From an uncultured Alistipes sp. (lineage in GTDB: Bacteria > Bacteroidota > Bacteroidia > Bacteroidales > Rikenellaceae), in contig CALVCS010000012.1 of NCBI GenBank assembly GCA_944326035.1, positions 69,534 through 116,575 of the forward strand: a stretch of 47,042 nt of DNA, given 5' to 3'. The position numbers were made by a program, and so were the translations under genes. Positions 35,591-44,030 of the stretch are shown here, piece after piece. A model generated the notes under the pieces. The model was not told the DNA's origin. It made no database searches and saw only the letters and a list, made by a program, of their open reading frames with translations. The first letter of the stretch is position 1, and every line of letters starts with the position of its first letter.

Positions 35591-38134
35591 TTATTCTTCC
35601 AGCAGGTTGACCGTTCGGATCCGACCGTTTTTGGGGTTGACGCGGAGAGTTTTGATTTCAAAGGGGGCGAATACACCTTGCCAGGTTCGTTGGAAAGTGG
35701 GGAAATCGATTTCGGCCACGGTACGTCGACCGAAGCTCTCTACACAACGAAGGATCCACTCTTCATTGGTTTCAGCCTGTTTGAGGGCCGCGATACGGAT
35801 GCCGGAACCCTTGACGTGCAGGAAGGATCCCTGTTTGGGAAGAGACCCGTCGTGAATGCCTTGATAGGTCACGATCGGAGGGGCCAGCAGGAGATCCGCT
35901 TGTCGGGGAAGATCGGCCTGACGCCAATCGCCGGGATGAGGCACGATCCGCAGACGGAACGTCTGTTCGCCCTGATCCATCCAAGGGTATTCCCGGGCGG
36001 GATCGAGTTTGTTCGGTGCGTTGTGGGCATAGACCGGACTACGGACAATCGTGAGGCGGAGCTCGGTGTCGTGTATGCTGTAGGCGTATTTGGCGTCGTT
36101 GATGACAGCCAGACCATATGGTTGGGTGCCGCAGGTTCCGCTTACATCCGCCCAACGGTGTCCGGGTTCTTCGTTCCCCTGGCGTTCGACTTCCACATAG
36201 GCGAAGGGGGCTTCGAGCGTTGCCGTGGGATTTTCCAGAGCGACCGGGAACGCGAATTGTAGGATCTTCTGTTTTTCGTGCCAATCTAAGCAAATGCGAG
36301 CTTCCACGGCACGTGTTTCGGCATAAAGCATCCAGTCGATGGTCAGGGTCGAGGCCTCATAGGTGGAGATAACACGGATCATCCCGCGCAGCGGCCCTTG
36401 TTCCAATATCTTGAATCGGGCCGAACCAAACGTGCCGATCGATTCGTCATATCGTTGAATCCCATGGCCCCACGTATCTCCCGGATCGTGTAGAACCAGA
36501 GCCCGGTTTCCCGTTTGGCCGCCGAGAAAAACATGCTGTCCGGTCTCTTTGTCCCAGATGCCGATTTCGCCCTGGTCGGAAAACGTGACGATCAGATAAC
36601 GGTTTTCGAGTCGACGTTCCGAGATCTGCAGGTCGGTCTCGGGCTGCGTGGGGGTTGATTCCTTGATAACCCGGATTTGTCGGTATCCCATCGGAGGGAG
36701 GGTAGTCCGGAAAAGCAGTTTTTTGACCGATTCGCTTTGGCTCGATCCAACGCTCCACTGATAAGGGAGAGACTGGCCTCGATCATCGAGTGGTCGGGCT
36801 TTTTCTTGGATATTCAGGTCATATTCCCCATCGCAACGGACCTCCCAAGCATGCGGATTGAAGACGATCAGATATTCCGATTCGGGATCTTCCGTGGCGA
36901 TCTGCCACTCCAGTTTTTGCAGGGCGAACGAACGACATTGATCAGCGACTTCCTGGGCATAGCCGTATCCTTGATGGGCGACATCGGAATGTTCGGCCTG
37001 TGAAGAGCCGGCCAGACTGTCGTGGAATTGCAGGAAGAGCAACTTGTGCCAGGCTTCGGTAAGGGCTTCCTGGGGGTAATGGGCCCCCCAGCAGGTCGAT
37101 CCGAGGGTGGCGATGGTTTCGGCTTGGATTAATGCGGTTTCCGTTTGTCGGTTGCCTTTTTTGATGGCACTTTCCACACTGTAACACCCGACGGCATGAT
37201 TGTGCAGGTTCCCTTGGACCACGGGCAGAGTGAGGGTCGGGTCTTGCTCGATGGTGTCGAAATAACGGTCCGGTGTGCTGTAAATCAGGGTGGGAGCTCC
37301 GGGCTGTTGGCGAATTTCGGCGATTTGTTGAAAGTTTTTCTTGACGGGGCCACCGCCGTGATCGCCGGCGCCATAAAAGGCCATCAGGGTGTGGGTAGGT
37401 TGTTGGCCGAACTCGCGGAGGATGCGTTCGAGTCGTTCCCGCATATCCCGGGAATTGCTGTATCCGATCTGGATGCGATAGGCCAGCAGACGGCTGCTGT
37501 CGGGGCCTTCCCACCAGAAAAGATCGGCCGGCAGTTTCTTTTCGTGATCCATGGGACGCATGAACACGTAACGATGCATGCCTTGTTGGCGGAGAATTTG
37601 GGGTAGACATTGACTATGGCCGAATGAGTCGGGCAGAAAAGCCGTTCGGGCTCGGCGTCCGACGAGTCGCTCCAGTTCGCGTTGTCCGTAGAGGCCCTGA
37701 CGAACGAGGGCTTCGCCGCAGGGTAGATTGACATCGGGTTCGACCCACCAGCCGCCCACAACCTCCCAACGACCTTCGTCGATCCGCCGGCGGATCTGGC
37801 GGAATAGAACCGGGTCGTTTTCGGCCACCCACCGATAGAAGAGCGATGAACTGGCCGTAAATTTGAATTCCGGATTCTCTTCCATGCGTTCCAAGGCGGC
37901 TCGGAACGTACTCATAACGACCGAAAGCCCTTCTCTCCACGACCATAACCATACCGGATCGATATGTCCGTGCCCGATCAGGTGGAAGGTGTATAGACGG
38001 GCTTCCGGGGCCCATTGGGAGACGGTTTTGCGCTCTTCAGCCCATAGGTCGGCCCACGGGACAAGGCTGATGGCCGTTACACCCCAAAGCGTTTGTTTCA
38101 GGAAGGTACGGCGCGATAATTTGGAGGATTTCAT
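35591..38134 (-). CDS. GH38 alpha-mannosidase-like hydrolase with Tat-type signal
   Basis: An 847-residue protein. The N-terminus SRRTFLKQTLWGVTAISLV is a twin-arginine signal, so it should be exported folded. The catalytic (beta/alpha) barrel has GHGHIDPVWLW (Zn-binding His and Asp, about 53-63), PDSFGHSQCLPQIL with the nucleophile Asp, and YGAGDHGGGP with another metal His (about 273). A helical bundle and large C-terminal beta-sandwich domains follow to the end, as in GH38. Members cleave alpha-mannosides with retention. The Tat route fits folding with the Zn in the cytoplasm. It is the first gene of the minus-strand pair with the GH106-like lipoprotein, 295 bp upstream of it. Confidence 0.92.
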   Translation of the reverse strand: MKSSKLSRRTFLKQTLWGVTAISLVPWADLWAEERKTVSQWAPEARLYTFHLIGHGHIDPVWLWSWREGLSVVMSTFRAALERMEENPEFKFTASSSLFYRWVAENDPVLFRQIRRRIDEGRWEVVGGWWVEPDVNLPCGEALVRQGLYGQRELERLVGRRARTAFLPDSFGHSQCLPQILRQQGMHRYVFMRPMDHEKKLPADLFWWEGPDSSRLLAYRIQIGYSNSRDMRERLERILREFGQQPTHTLMAFYGAGDHGGGPVKKNFQQIAEIRQQPGAPTLIYSTPDRYFDTIEQDPTLTLPVVQGNLHNHAVGCYSVESAIKKGNRQTETALIQAETIATLGSTCWGAHYPQEALTEAWHKLLFLQFHDSLAGSSQAEHSDVAHQGYGYAQEVADQCRSFALQKLEWQIATEDPESEYLIVFNPHAWEVRCDGEYDLNIQEKARPLDDRGQSLPYQWSVGSSQSESVKKLLFRTTLPPMGYRQIRVIKESTPTQPETDLQISERRLENRYLIVTFSDQGEIGIWDKETGQHVFLGGQTGNRALVLHDPGDTWGHGIQRYDESIGTFGSARFKILEQGPLRGMIRVISTYEASTLTIDWMLYAETRAVEARICLDWHEKQKILQFAFPVALENPTATLEAPFAYVEVERQGNEEPGHRWADVSGTCGTQPYGLAVINDAKYAYSIHDTELRLTIVRSPVYAHNAPNKLDPAREYPWMDQGEQTFRLRIVPHPGDWRQADLPRQADLLLAPPIVTYQGIHDGSLPKQGSFLHVKGSGIRIAALKQAETNEEWILRCVESFGRRTVAEIDFPTFQRTWQGVFAPFEIKTLRVNPKNGRIRTVNLLEE

Positions 38135-38564
38135 CGGATGGGGGCTTTGACAGATGGTGGAAGGGTTAGTCTGAGGGTGTCGATTTCGTTTTCCGGGGAG
38201 ACAATACGGCTGATCGGCGAATGGGGCCGGTGTTGCAAGCGGGCTGGAGGATCGAATTCTTTTGGTGAATGGGCTGTTTAAGTCGGGTTGAGGATAGCAC
38301 CGATCCTATCGAAAGTTTCCGGAGCGGTATCTTACTTGAAAATAGGTAAAAAAACGCTTTTTTCCAAACCTTCCGCGGAATTAGGGGTAGAGCGGGGTCA
38401 GGTGGCCAGAAAACGGACCGGTGCATGCAGGGAACAAGAAGCATGAGGCGGGAGGGTGGAACTGGACAGAAAAGGAGGAGATCCGGCGGCGTTGAGGAAG
38501 GTGGCGGCTTTGGGCGGATCGTTTCGAGGATGCAGAAGGGGCGTCTTAGGAGAGAAACGCATAC
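38135..38564. other. Gene-free interval between GH38 and tRNA-Gln
   Basis: About 430 bp without a supported gene. Short open frames on both strands lack any family pattern. It must contain the GH38 promoter (minus strand), but I see no exact TAnnTTTG box close to the start. Confidence 0.45.
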
Positions 38565-38597
38565 AAAAAACCCCTGATCATGATCAGGGGTTTTTTG
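38565..38597 (-). terminator. Terminator downstream of tRNA-Gln
   Basis: CCCCTGATCA/TGATCAGGGG (38571-38590) is a perfect 10-bp palindrome flanked by A6 and T6. On the minus strand it lies directly 3' of the tRNA. Confidence 0.85.
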
Positions 38598-38668
38598 TTG
38601 ACCCACTAGGACTCGAACCTAGAATGACAGATCCAGAATCTGTAGTGTTGCCATTACACCATGGGTCA
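38598..38668 (-). tRNA. tRNA-Gln (anticodon CTG)
   Basis: Acceptor arms TGACCCA (38662-38668, minus) and TGGGTCA (38599-38605) pair fully. The anticodon stem ACAGA/TCTGT encloses the loop TTCTGGA with CTG, reading CAG codons. The T-arm has GGTTCGAGTCC. CCA is not encoded. It lies 26 bp from the tsaB stop codon on the same strand, so it may be transcribed together with tsaB. Confidence 0.95.
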
Positions 38669-38694
38669 ATAGAGGTTTGACGATGCAAAAGTAA

Positions 38695-39408
38695 TCAAAA
38701 AAGTTTTTTTGAAGAAGGAGTTATCAAAAAATCTTTTAAATAAAATGGCTCAAAATAGGCAATGTCCTGAAATTGAGCCTTTTTAAATGCGTCGAAAGCA
38801 GGCTTGATCAATCCGCGAGCCGAAGGAACGACCTCTACATAGTGAACTTGGGGCTCGGTGAAGAGCGTTTTGCTCTTGGCGGCGCCGTTTCCGAAGATCA
38901 CCAACGGGCGACCGGAGGTGCGTTGCGCCCGAAAACTGTCCTCGGTCAGCACATGGGCTTCGGCTTCCGACAGCGGATGGGCTTCGGCGTCGAAGAGTTG
39001 GCAATAGACCTCCATTCGACGGGCATCGATCATGGGTAAGAGCAGGCTGTCCTGGATGTCGTCCAGGTCGAGTACGCCCGCTTCATAATCTTCTAGGGCG
39101 ACACGGCACAGCGCTTCCAGACTGCCCACGGCGATCAGGGGAATCTGGGCCCCGTAGCAGAGGCCTTTGGCCAACGCCGTGCAGATCCGCAAACCGGTGT
39201 AGGATCCGGGACCTTTTCCGATGGCGACGGCATCCAGATCGGAGGCATCCAGGTCATTTTCGCGCAGAATCTCATCCACGTATACCGCCAGGTTGCGGGC
39301 ATGTTCACGACCTTCGGTATTTTCGCGCAGAGAGACGAGTTTCCCGTTTTCTCCTAAGGCGACGGATCCGACGTCCGTGCCAGCTTCTATACAAAGTATG
39401 CGTGCCAT
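38695..39408 (-). CDS. tsaB: tRNA threonylcarbamoyladenosine synthesis protein TsaB
   Basis: A 237-residue ASKHA-fold protein. TsaB pairs with TsaD and TsaE to install t6A37 on ANN-decoding tRNAs. The N-terminus ILCIEAGTDVGSVAL is the usual phosphate-loop region. The signature GKGPGSYTGLRIC (about 65-77) and GSLEALC follow. The C-terminal third is a more variable domain, as in the family. The start ATG at 39408 gives the normal N-terminus. tsaD and tsaE are not in view. Just upstream, on the opposite strand, is the phosphatase gene. Downstream on the same strand is tRNA-Gln. Confidence 0.95.
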   Translation of the reverse strand: MARILCIEAGTDVGSVALGENGKLVSLRENTEGREHARNLAVYVDEILRENDLDASDLDAVAIGKGPGSYTGLRICTALAKGLCYGAQIPLIAVGSLEALCRVALEDYEAGVLDLDDIQDSLLLPMIDARRMEVYCQLFDAEAHPLSEAEAHVLTEDSFRAQRTSGRPLVIFGNGAAKSKTLFTEPQVHYVEVVPSARGLIKPAFDAFKKAQFQDIAYFEPFYLKDFLITPSSKKLF

Positions 39409-39644
39409 AATGCGAGATTGCGTTCAGGCGGCAAGTTACGCAAAATTGCGGACATTGTCGCGCTTTGCACGGTTTTCTTTCCGATCGGACCGAAGAAAAC
39501 AGGTCCGGGACTGCGTGTGAGTCCGTTTTATGTGGGGGGAAAGGGTTCGGTGGGAGGATGGGTTGCAGGGCGGCCGTTTCCGGGGCAAAAGGACCGGCAT
39601 AGAGAGCGCGGAACTCGAGCCGATGGGGCCTTCCGGATTTTGTC

Positions 39645-39652
39645 TATCTTTG
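39645..39652 (+). promoter_or_regulatory. -7 box for the tyrosine phosphatase gene
   Basis: TATCTTTG is an exact TAnnTTTG match. It ends 12 bp before ATG 39665 and 24 bp before ATG 39677, which favours the second start. Confidence 0.45.
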
Positions 39653-39676
39653 CGGAGAACCTTAATGTATTTTTCG

Positions 39677-40213
39677 ATGAAAGAGAAACCGCCTGTTCAT
39701 AAACTGTTGTTCGTTTGTCTGGGAAACATCTGTCGTTCTGCGGCAGCGGAAGGGGTGATGAAGAGTTTGGTCGAACGAGCCGGGCAGGCCGATCGGTTTG
39801 AAATAGATTCGGCCGGTACCTATGGCGGACATGCGGGCGAGAGCGCCGATCCGCGGATGCAGCGTGCAGCCGGGAAACGCGGGTATCGGTTGACGAGCCG
39901 TTCGCGCCGCATCCGGCTCGATGATTTCGAACATTTCGATCGGATTATCGTCATGGACGACAACAACTATGAGAGTGTGCATCGCATGGCGCCCGATCCG
40001 GAAAGTGTCCAGAAAATCTATCGCATGGTAGAGTTTTGTCGGCATCACCGGGCGACCTATGTTCCCGACCCCTATTACGAGGGAGCGGAAGGTTTTGAGA
40101 TCGTGTTGGATTTGTTGGAGGATGCCTGCGAGGGTCTTTATGACGACCTGATGCAGGAAGAGGCGGTGAACCGTGGCCGGGCCTCCCATGACAACACGGA
40201 CTCTGCCGTATAA
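39677..40213 (+). CDS. Low-molecular-weight protein tyrosine phosphatase
   Basis: The start MKEKPPVHKLLF at 39677 gives 178 residues; ATG 39665 would add four. It has the P-loop CLGNICRS (Cys14, Arg20, the CX5R signature) near the N-terminus and the general-acid loop VPDPYYEG at about 130, both required for catalysis. IIVMDDNNYESV and DPESVQKIYRM follow the family order. The C-terminus has about 20 extra residues (EEAVNRGRASHDNTDSAV). Such enzymes dephosphorylate Tyr on BY-kinases or capsule proteins or act on small molecules; no kinase is adjacent. It has its own -7 box. Confidence 0.93.
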   Translation: MKEKPPVHKLLFVCLGNICRSAAAEGVMKSLVERAGQADRFEIDSAGTYGGHAGESADPRMQRAAGKRGYRLTSRSRRIRLDDFEHFDRIIVMDDNNYESVHRMAPDPESVQKIYRMVEFCRHHRATYVPDPYYEGAEGFEIVLDLLEDACEGLYDDLMQEEAVNRGRASHDNTDSAV

Positions 40214-40318
40214 TCGTTGCAGGATGAGGGCCCGTTTCCTGAACGGACCGATGAGTATGAATAACCGGGGACAGGGCGCTTTGAGAGAGCCGCTGTCCGT
40301 TTAAAAAGACCAGGAGTG

Positions 40319-40951
40319 ATGAAGGAATTGCATGAAAAGGCCGTCGCGAAATTGATTCGGAATGGATTCGAGGTATTTCCCGTAGAGGATGTACAGGCGG
40401 CGGGTACGTTGATTCGTCAGCAGTTGGAGGCGTTGCAACCCGACAGTCTGTCGTTTGGCGATTCGATGACGCTGTATGCGACGGGTGTGGTGGATTGGTT
40501 GCGACAACAGCGACCCTATCCCTTGATCGATACCTTTGAGAAGGGGGTGCGTTTTCGGGAGTTGATCGAGCGGCGTCGGCAGGCATTGTTGTGTCATACG
40601 TTTATGACGGGCGTGAATGCCATCAGTGCGTCGGATGGCTCCTTGCATTGGTTGGATATGATCGGGAATCGGATTGCGCCGATTGCGTTTGGACCGCGTC
40701 ATGTTATTTTGGTTGCGGGGGTCAATAAGATTGTAGAGACTCCGGAAGAGGCCTATCGTCGGATTCGCGAAGTGGCGGCCCCGCAGAATGTGGCCCGGCA
40801 CGAAGGCATGAAGACCCCTTGTGCGGTGACAGGACGGTGTAGTAATTGTTCCTCCCCGGATCGGATTTGTAACGAACGGTTGATTTTGCACAAATGTCAC
40901 CCGAAAGGACGGATTTCGTTGGTGCTGATCGATCAAGTCTTGGGCTTATAA
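40319..40951 (+). CDS. LUD-domain protein (LutC/YkgG-like)
   Basis: The start MKELHEKAV at 40319 gives 210 residues. The LUD fold is recognised by VNAISASDGSLHWLD (catalytic-like GSL/D region), RIAPIAFGPRHVILVAGVNKIV and the C-terminal tail PCAVTGRCSNCSSPDRIC with clustered Cys. LutC is a subunit of the LutABC L-lactate oxidation complex, but LutA and LutB are absent here, so this looks like the stand-alone version of unknown substrate that Bacteroidota often carry. AGGAG lies 2 nt before the ATG, too close for a normal Shine-Dalgarno site. A GTG at 40316 is an alternative start. The gene is about 105 bp after the phosphatase on the same strand. Confidence 0.9.
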   Translation: MKELHEKAVAKLIRNGFEVFPVEDVQAAGTLIRQQLEALQPDSLSFGDSMTLYATGVVDWLRQQRPYPLIDTFEKGVRFRELIERRRQALLCHTFMTGVNAISASDGSLHWLDMIGNRIAPIAFGPRHVILVAGVNKIVETPEEAYRRIREVAAPQNVARHEGMKTPCAVTGRCSNCSSPDRICNERLILHKCHPKGRISLVLIDQVLGL

Positions 40952-41052
40952 AAGATTCGAGGTCGCGAAAATAGTAGGACGAACCCGCAGTCATTCTATG
41001 GCTAATCTTTTGATTTTCTGCAACACGGGTTGGTTTCGAAATTCGCATTCTT

Positions 41053-41092
41053 AAAAAGGGGCTGTCTAACAAATCGTAGACAGCCCCTTTTT
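41053..41092. terminator. Bidirectional terminator between LUD gene and unknown secreted gene
   Basis: AAAAAGGGGCTGTCTA (41053-41068) pairs perfectly with TAGACAGCCCCTTTTT (41077-41092) over an 8-nt loop. This is a very strong stem with A/T flanks on both sides, between convergent genes. Confidence 0.9.
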
Positions 41093-41178
41093 ATAAAGTG
41101 AGGGATTATTTTATTTTTCAGGTCAAACGTGAATTTATGCGTTTTCGACCATTATTAATAGTCCCCAGCATTTTGGTT

Positions 41179-41898
41179 TCAATCGTGTCGGTTGGCTTTA
41201 TTTCTGTATTTTCTCTTCCATTTGCAACAACTTACTTGATCCCAACGCGCATAATCCCCAAAAGAGGGGTCATGTACTACCGTTGATGCATATTTATCCA
41301 AATATTCTTGTGGTTGATAAAACTGATTATCTTTCTTGTTATAAACCAATAATGAATTATCCGGCAATAACAGCCACCACGCATGGAACCATTCAATAGC
41401 AAAAATCAATTTGTATTTAAGATTCTGAATAGCTCGGAAAAATATTCTACTCTCGGTTTGATTTGCAGGCTGAATATAAGCCAAAGAATCAAACCTGCTT
41501 GTACAGCGAATCTCAATATCTCCAAAATTGCCTATGCATAGGGTATCCTTATACCACATAATTTCATCGTATACACAGCCTGGAAAACGCTTCTTTTTGG
41601 AAAATAGTAAAGAAGAAAACAAGGAGTCCATTACCGTGAAATCCCTCTCCGGATATTGGTAAATGTTGATGTGGAGCGTAGGGATACACAATACATCGAT
41701 CGTATCCAGAATAGCTTCGCTGTAACGTTTACTGTAATCATAGTATCCTCGCCATACTCGAATGATTTCTTTGCGGGCGAACTCTTGCAGGAAAGGTTGC
41801 TCTTGTTGTAATTGGGAAAGACAGGGATATTGGACGGGCTGAGCGAATGTCTCGTGAGCAAAGCACAGCAATAAAACGATTAATAGTGTTTTTTTCAT
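41179..41898 (-). CDS. Secreted protein of unknown function, candidate immunity-like gene
   Basis: A 239-residue protein with a clear Sec signal peptide (about 1-19, FAHETFA/QPV), periplasmic or secreted. No family is recognised. It is rich in aromatic residues (YYDYSKRYSE, FHAWWLLLPDN) and contains several Cys, including CC near the C-terminus. The base composition is clearly more AT-rich than the flanking genes, which suggests acquisition by transfer. It starts 9 bp after the stop of a frameshifted gene remnant on the same strand, the arrangement typical of a toxin tail followed by its immunity gene. That role is inference only. Convergent with the LUD gene across a strong terminator. Confidence 0.7.
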   Translation of the reverse strand: MKKTLLIVLLLCFAHETFAQPVQYPCLSQLQQEQPFLQEFARKEIIRVWRGYYDYSKRYSEAILDTIDVLCIPTLHINIYQYPERDFTVMDSLFSSLLFSKKKRFPGCVYDEIMWYKDTLCIGNFGDIEIRCTSRFDSLAYIQPANQTESRIFFRAIQNLKYKLIFAIEWFHAWWLLLPDNSLLVYNKKDNQFYQPQEYLDKYASTVVHDPSFGDYARWDQVSCCKWKRKYRNKANRHD

Positions 41899-41907
41899 TT
41901 TAACAAA

Positions 41908-42313
41908 TTATTTGATGACACGAAATCTAACAGGATCAAAGTCTTTGATATTAGTCGACTTATACACCATTCTTCCTACATCCGGATCCATGACTTTGAA
42001 TCGTTGCCGAATAACTTTGCCACTAGGCAACACTTTTTGTTCCAGCGCTTGAATCCCAACTGTATGACCTTTCCCTCCTGGTTTGGTATAAGTTATTTAT
42101 GTCCATAATTTGAAGTTTCAGTTCTGGCCACTTAGCCACAAATTCCATGTCTTTGGCACTAATGCCAGGATTGGTGGATTGTACATTCGGTAAAGCGGGA
42201 TAGGTATGCGTTGAACCCGCGACTGCATATCGCTTACACCAAGGGTGAATAATGGTGTTATGAGTAGATATTTTGATGACAATAAGATAAAAATCAATGA
42301 CTTGCTCTGACAA
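41908..42313 (-). pseudogene. Frameshifted remnant, possible polymorphic-toxin C-terminus
   Basis: Two overlapping minus-strand frames together make one plausible tail. The upstream part (from about 42313) runs ISTHNTIIHPWCKRYAVAGS...FVAKWPELKLQIMDIN (short anchors). Near 42090 a single-base shift moves to the frame TYTKPGGKGHTVGIQALEQ...FDPVRFRVIK, which stops at 41908. No proper start exists; a stop lies three codons before the first TTG. The composition is AT-rich. The tail resembles the small C-terminal effector domains carried by Rhs/polymorphic toxins, but I cannot name the fold. An intact secreted protein gene starts 9 bp later. Borders are approximate. Confidence 0.5.
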
Positions 42314-42416
42314 TCGTTGTTAAAATTATCTTCTCGTTTTTAGTGACAATTTCGTAACGGCACTCTGTTCGAACGGGGCTTTTTTGCGTGCCTTTCGGGT
42401 GTTCGAGAAGATAAAC

Positions 42417-42449
42417 AAAAAATCCCGTAAAACCTTGATTTTGCGGGAT
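42417..42449 (-). terminator. Terminator downstream of tRNA-Ser(TGA)
   Basis: ATCCCGTAAAA (42422-42432) pairs with TTTTGCGGGAT (42439-42449; one G-T pair). On the minus strand it ends in a T-run (A-run at 42417-42421 on the plus strand). Confidence 0.75.
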
Positions 42450-42487
42450 CTGTCTTTATTTGTCCCCCTTTTGTCTTCGGGGTTTTG

Positions 42488-42572
42488 CGGAGAGAGAGGG
42501 ATTCGAACCCCCGGAGCCTCGCAGCTCAACGGTTTTCAAGACCGCCGCAATCGACCACTCTGCCATCTCTCC
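42488..42572 (-). tRNA. tRNA-Ser (anticodon TGA)
   Basis: An 85-nt class II tRNA with a long variable arm. The acceptor GGAGAGA pairs with TCTCTCC, with discriminator G. The anticodon stem GCGGT/ACCGT encloses the loop CTTGAAA with TGA, reading UCA. The variable arm is GAGCTGCGAGGCTC and the T-arm GGGTTCGAATCCC. CCA is not encoded. The AT-rich remnant region begins just past its 3' end, a typical integration position. Confidence 0.95.
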
Positions 42573-42946
42573 GGGCACAAAAGTAAAACGGAATTTCGGT
42601 TTTTCCAAACGATCAGGCATTTCTGATCCATAACGAGTTGTCCAATGCCATCAACAGCTCCTCTCTCAAAACGGATGCGTAAAAGCAACCATTGTACGAA
42701 CAGATCGTGTCTGGAAATGGGGAGTGAAACGTTGAGGACCCCCTTAGTTTGAAAGAGGGGGAAAGTATGGTCCAGGGTGGGAGATCGAGGTTTGACGGAA
42801 AGTTTAGGGGGAAATGCTCATCCTCACTTTGAGGACGATATGCACACATTGAGCCTTTCCCTATCTTGATTATAGGGACTCGCTGACTAACCGCAGAGGT
42901 TTGCTGTACCAAGGCCAGTTGCTAAAACCGAACCGGTCAGCAACGG
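42573..42946. other. Gene-free interval tRNA-Ser / HIU hydrolase
   Basis: About 374 bp between the tRNA-Ser 5' end and the hydroxyisourate hydrolase stop codon. No supported coding frame, RNA gene or repeat. The tRNA promoter should lie at the left edge on the minus strand. Confidence 0.45.
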
Positions 42947-43360
42947 TTAATTACCGCGATAAGTAGCGTAGCCGAAGGGACTTAGAGTAATGGGAACATG
43001 ATAGTGCGAGCTGTCTTTCAGTTCAAAAACGACCTCGATGAAGGGATAGAAGCTCGTTTGCCCAAGTTGTTCGAAGTATGGTTTTGTGAAGTAGGTCAGT
43101 TTATAGATCCCTCGATGATCGACCCCGGGTTCTTCGGGCAAAAAGTCGGAGATACGTCCTTTCGTGTCGGTGATCTTTTCATCGACAATAACCCATTCCT
43201 CGTCGGCGGTCATTTTAGACAGACGAATGGACACGCCGGCGGCCGGTGACCCTTGGGTAATGTCCAAAATGTGGCTGGAAAGTTGATAGGAGGGCGCTTG
43301 GGCCGTTGCCAGAAAGGCGCTAAACAGCAGAGTCAGGAGGAGGGGAATGGTTCGTGTCAT
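42947..43360 (-). CDS. Exported 5-hydroxyisourate hydrolase (transthyretin-like)
   Basis: A 137-residue protein with a Sec signal peptide (about 1-21, LATA/QAPSY) and a transthyretin-fold domain. The N-terminal motif SSHILDITQGSPAAGVSIRL contains the active-site His, and the tail YHVPITLSPFGYATYRGN carries a second His and the C-terminal tetrapeptide. True HIU hydrolases end in Tyr-Arg-Gly-Ser; here it is Tyr-Arg-Gly-Asn. HIU hydrolase opens 5-hydroxyisourate to OHCU in urate breakdown. No urate oxidase or OHCU decarboxylase is near, so the substrate in the periplasm is uncertain. Confidence 0.88.
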   Translation of the reverse strand: MTRTIPLLLTLLFSAFLATAQAPSYQLSSHILDITQGSPAAGVSIRLSKMTADEEWVIVDEKITDTKGRISDFLPEEPGVDHRGIYKLTYFTKPYFEQLGQTSFYPFIEVVFELKDSSHYHVPITLSPFGYATYRGN

Positions 43361-44030
43361 CAGCGTTCAATTTAGATTCCGTAAGACAAGGGTTGTCATT
43401 TTTTAAGAAACAGAGAATCGAGGTGTTTTATTGTAGCAAACCTCCGAAAAACGGATATTCAGGAGGTTGGACGGTTTGGATGGAGGCTTCCAAGCGACCG
43501 GAAAACATTGAAGGATGACGGTAGAGTGTAGCTTCGTTGGGTGTTGGAACGGTAGGTCGATGTTTCGTTTTAGAGATGTTTCAGCCTTTTGGGAGGGCTC
43601 TCACGGAAAAGAGCGAGAGGATGGGTGGGCCTGGGTTCCAAGAAAAAGATTGTTTGGATATGAGAGGCCCTGTAAACCTGTAAGTAGGCAAGTCCAAAAC
43701 ATCCGGGAAAATCCGCTTTGTACCCGTCTTCCTGATGCAGGTCGAAGGGTGAGGGGAAGTGAGAGTTTCTCTTCTGCAGGTTCTGTTTCTCGATGATTGT
43801 CCTTATCCTGTCGGAACAGCCCTTCAAGCGATGAGCTCTAAATGGCTGATGCTGGGGAATAACCAGCTTCGTCTTTGGCCATCACCGGTCTGAAGGCGCA
43901 GAGGCCGGAGTATAGATGTGGAGGGTATGTTGGTCTCTTTTCTGGGAGGATGAGGTTCTCTGTGCCGACGAGGGCCCCGTCGTGAGGCCGATCGATCCAA
44001 AGTAATCATCTATCCTGCCCCACAGGTTTG
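43361..44030. other. Longest gene-free stretch of the window (about 670 bp)
   Basis: It lies between the araC-like stop codon and the HIU hydrolase start. Frames on both strands are short and show no family pattern. The sequence is unstructured apart from small hairpins such as CGACG/CGTCG near 43970. It may be degraded DNA or carry an undetected small RNA. Confidence 0.45.

Noticed and set aside
41908..42572. Intact integrative element at tRNA-Ser
   Set aside because: No integrase, excisionase or duplicated tRNA end is visible; only a remnant can be supported.
42613..42912. 99-codon minus-strand frame next to tRNA-Ser
   Set aside because: No family pattern, no promoter, no codon bias; treated as intergenic.
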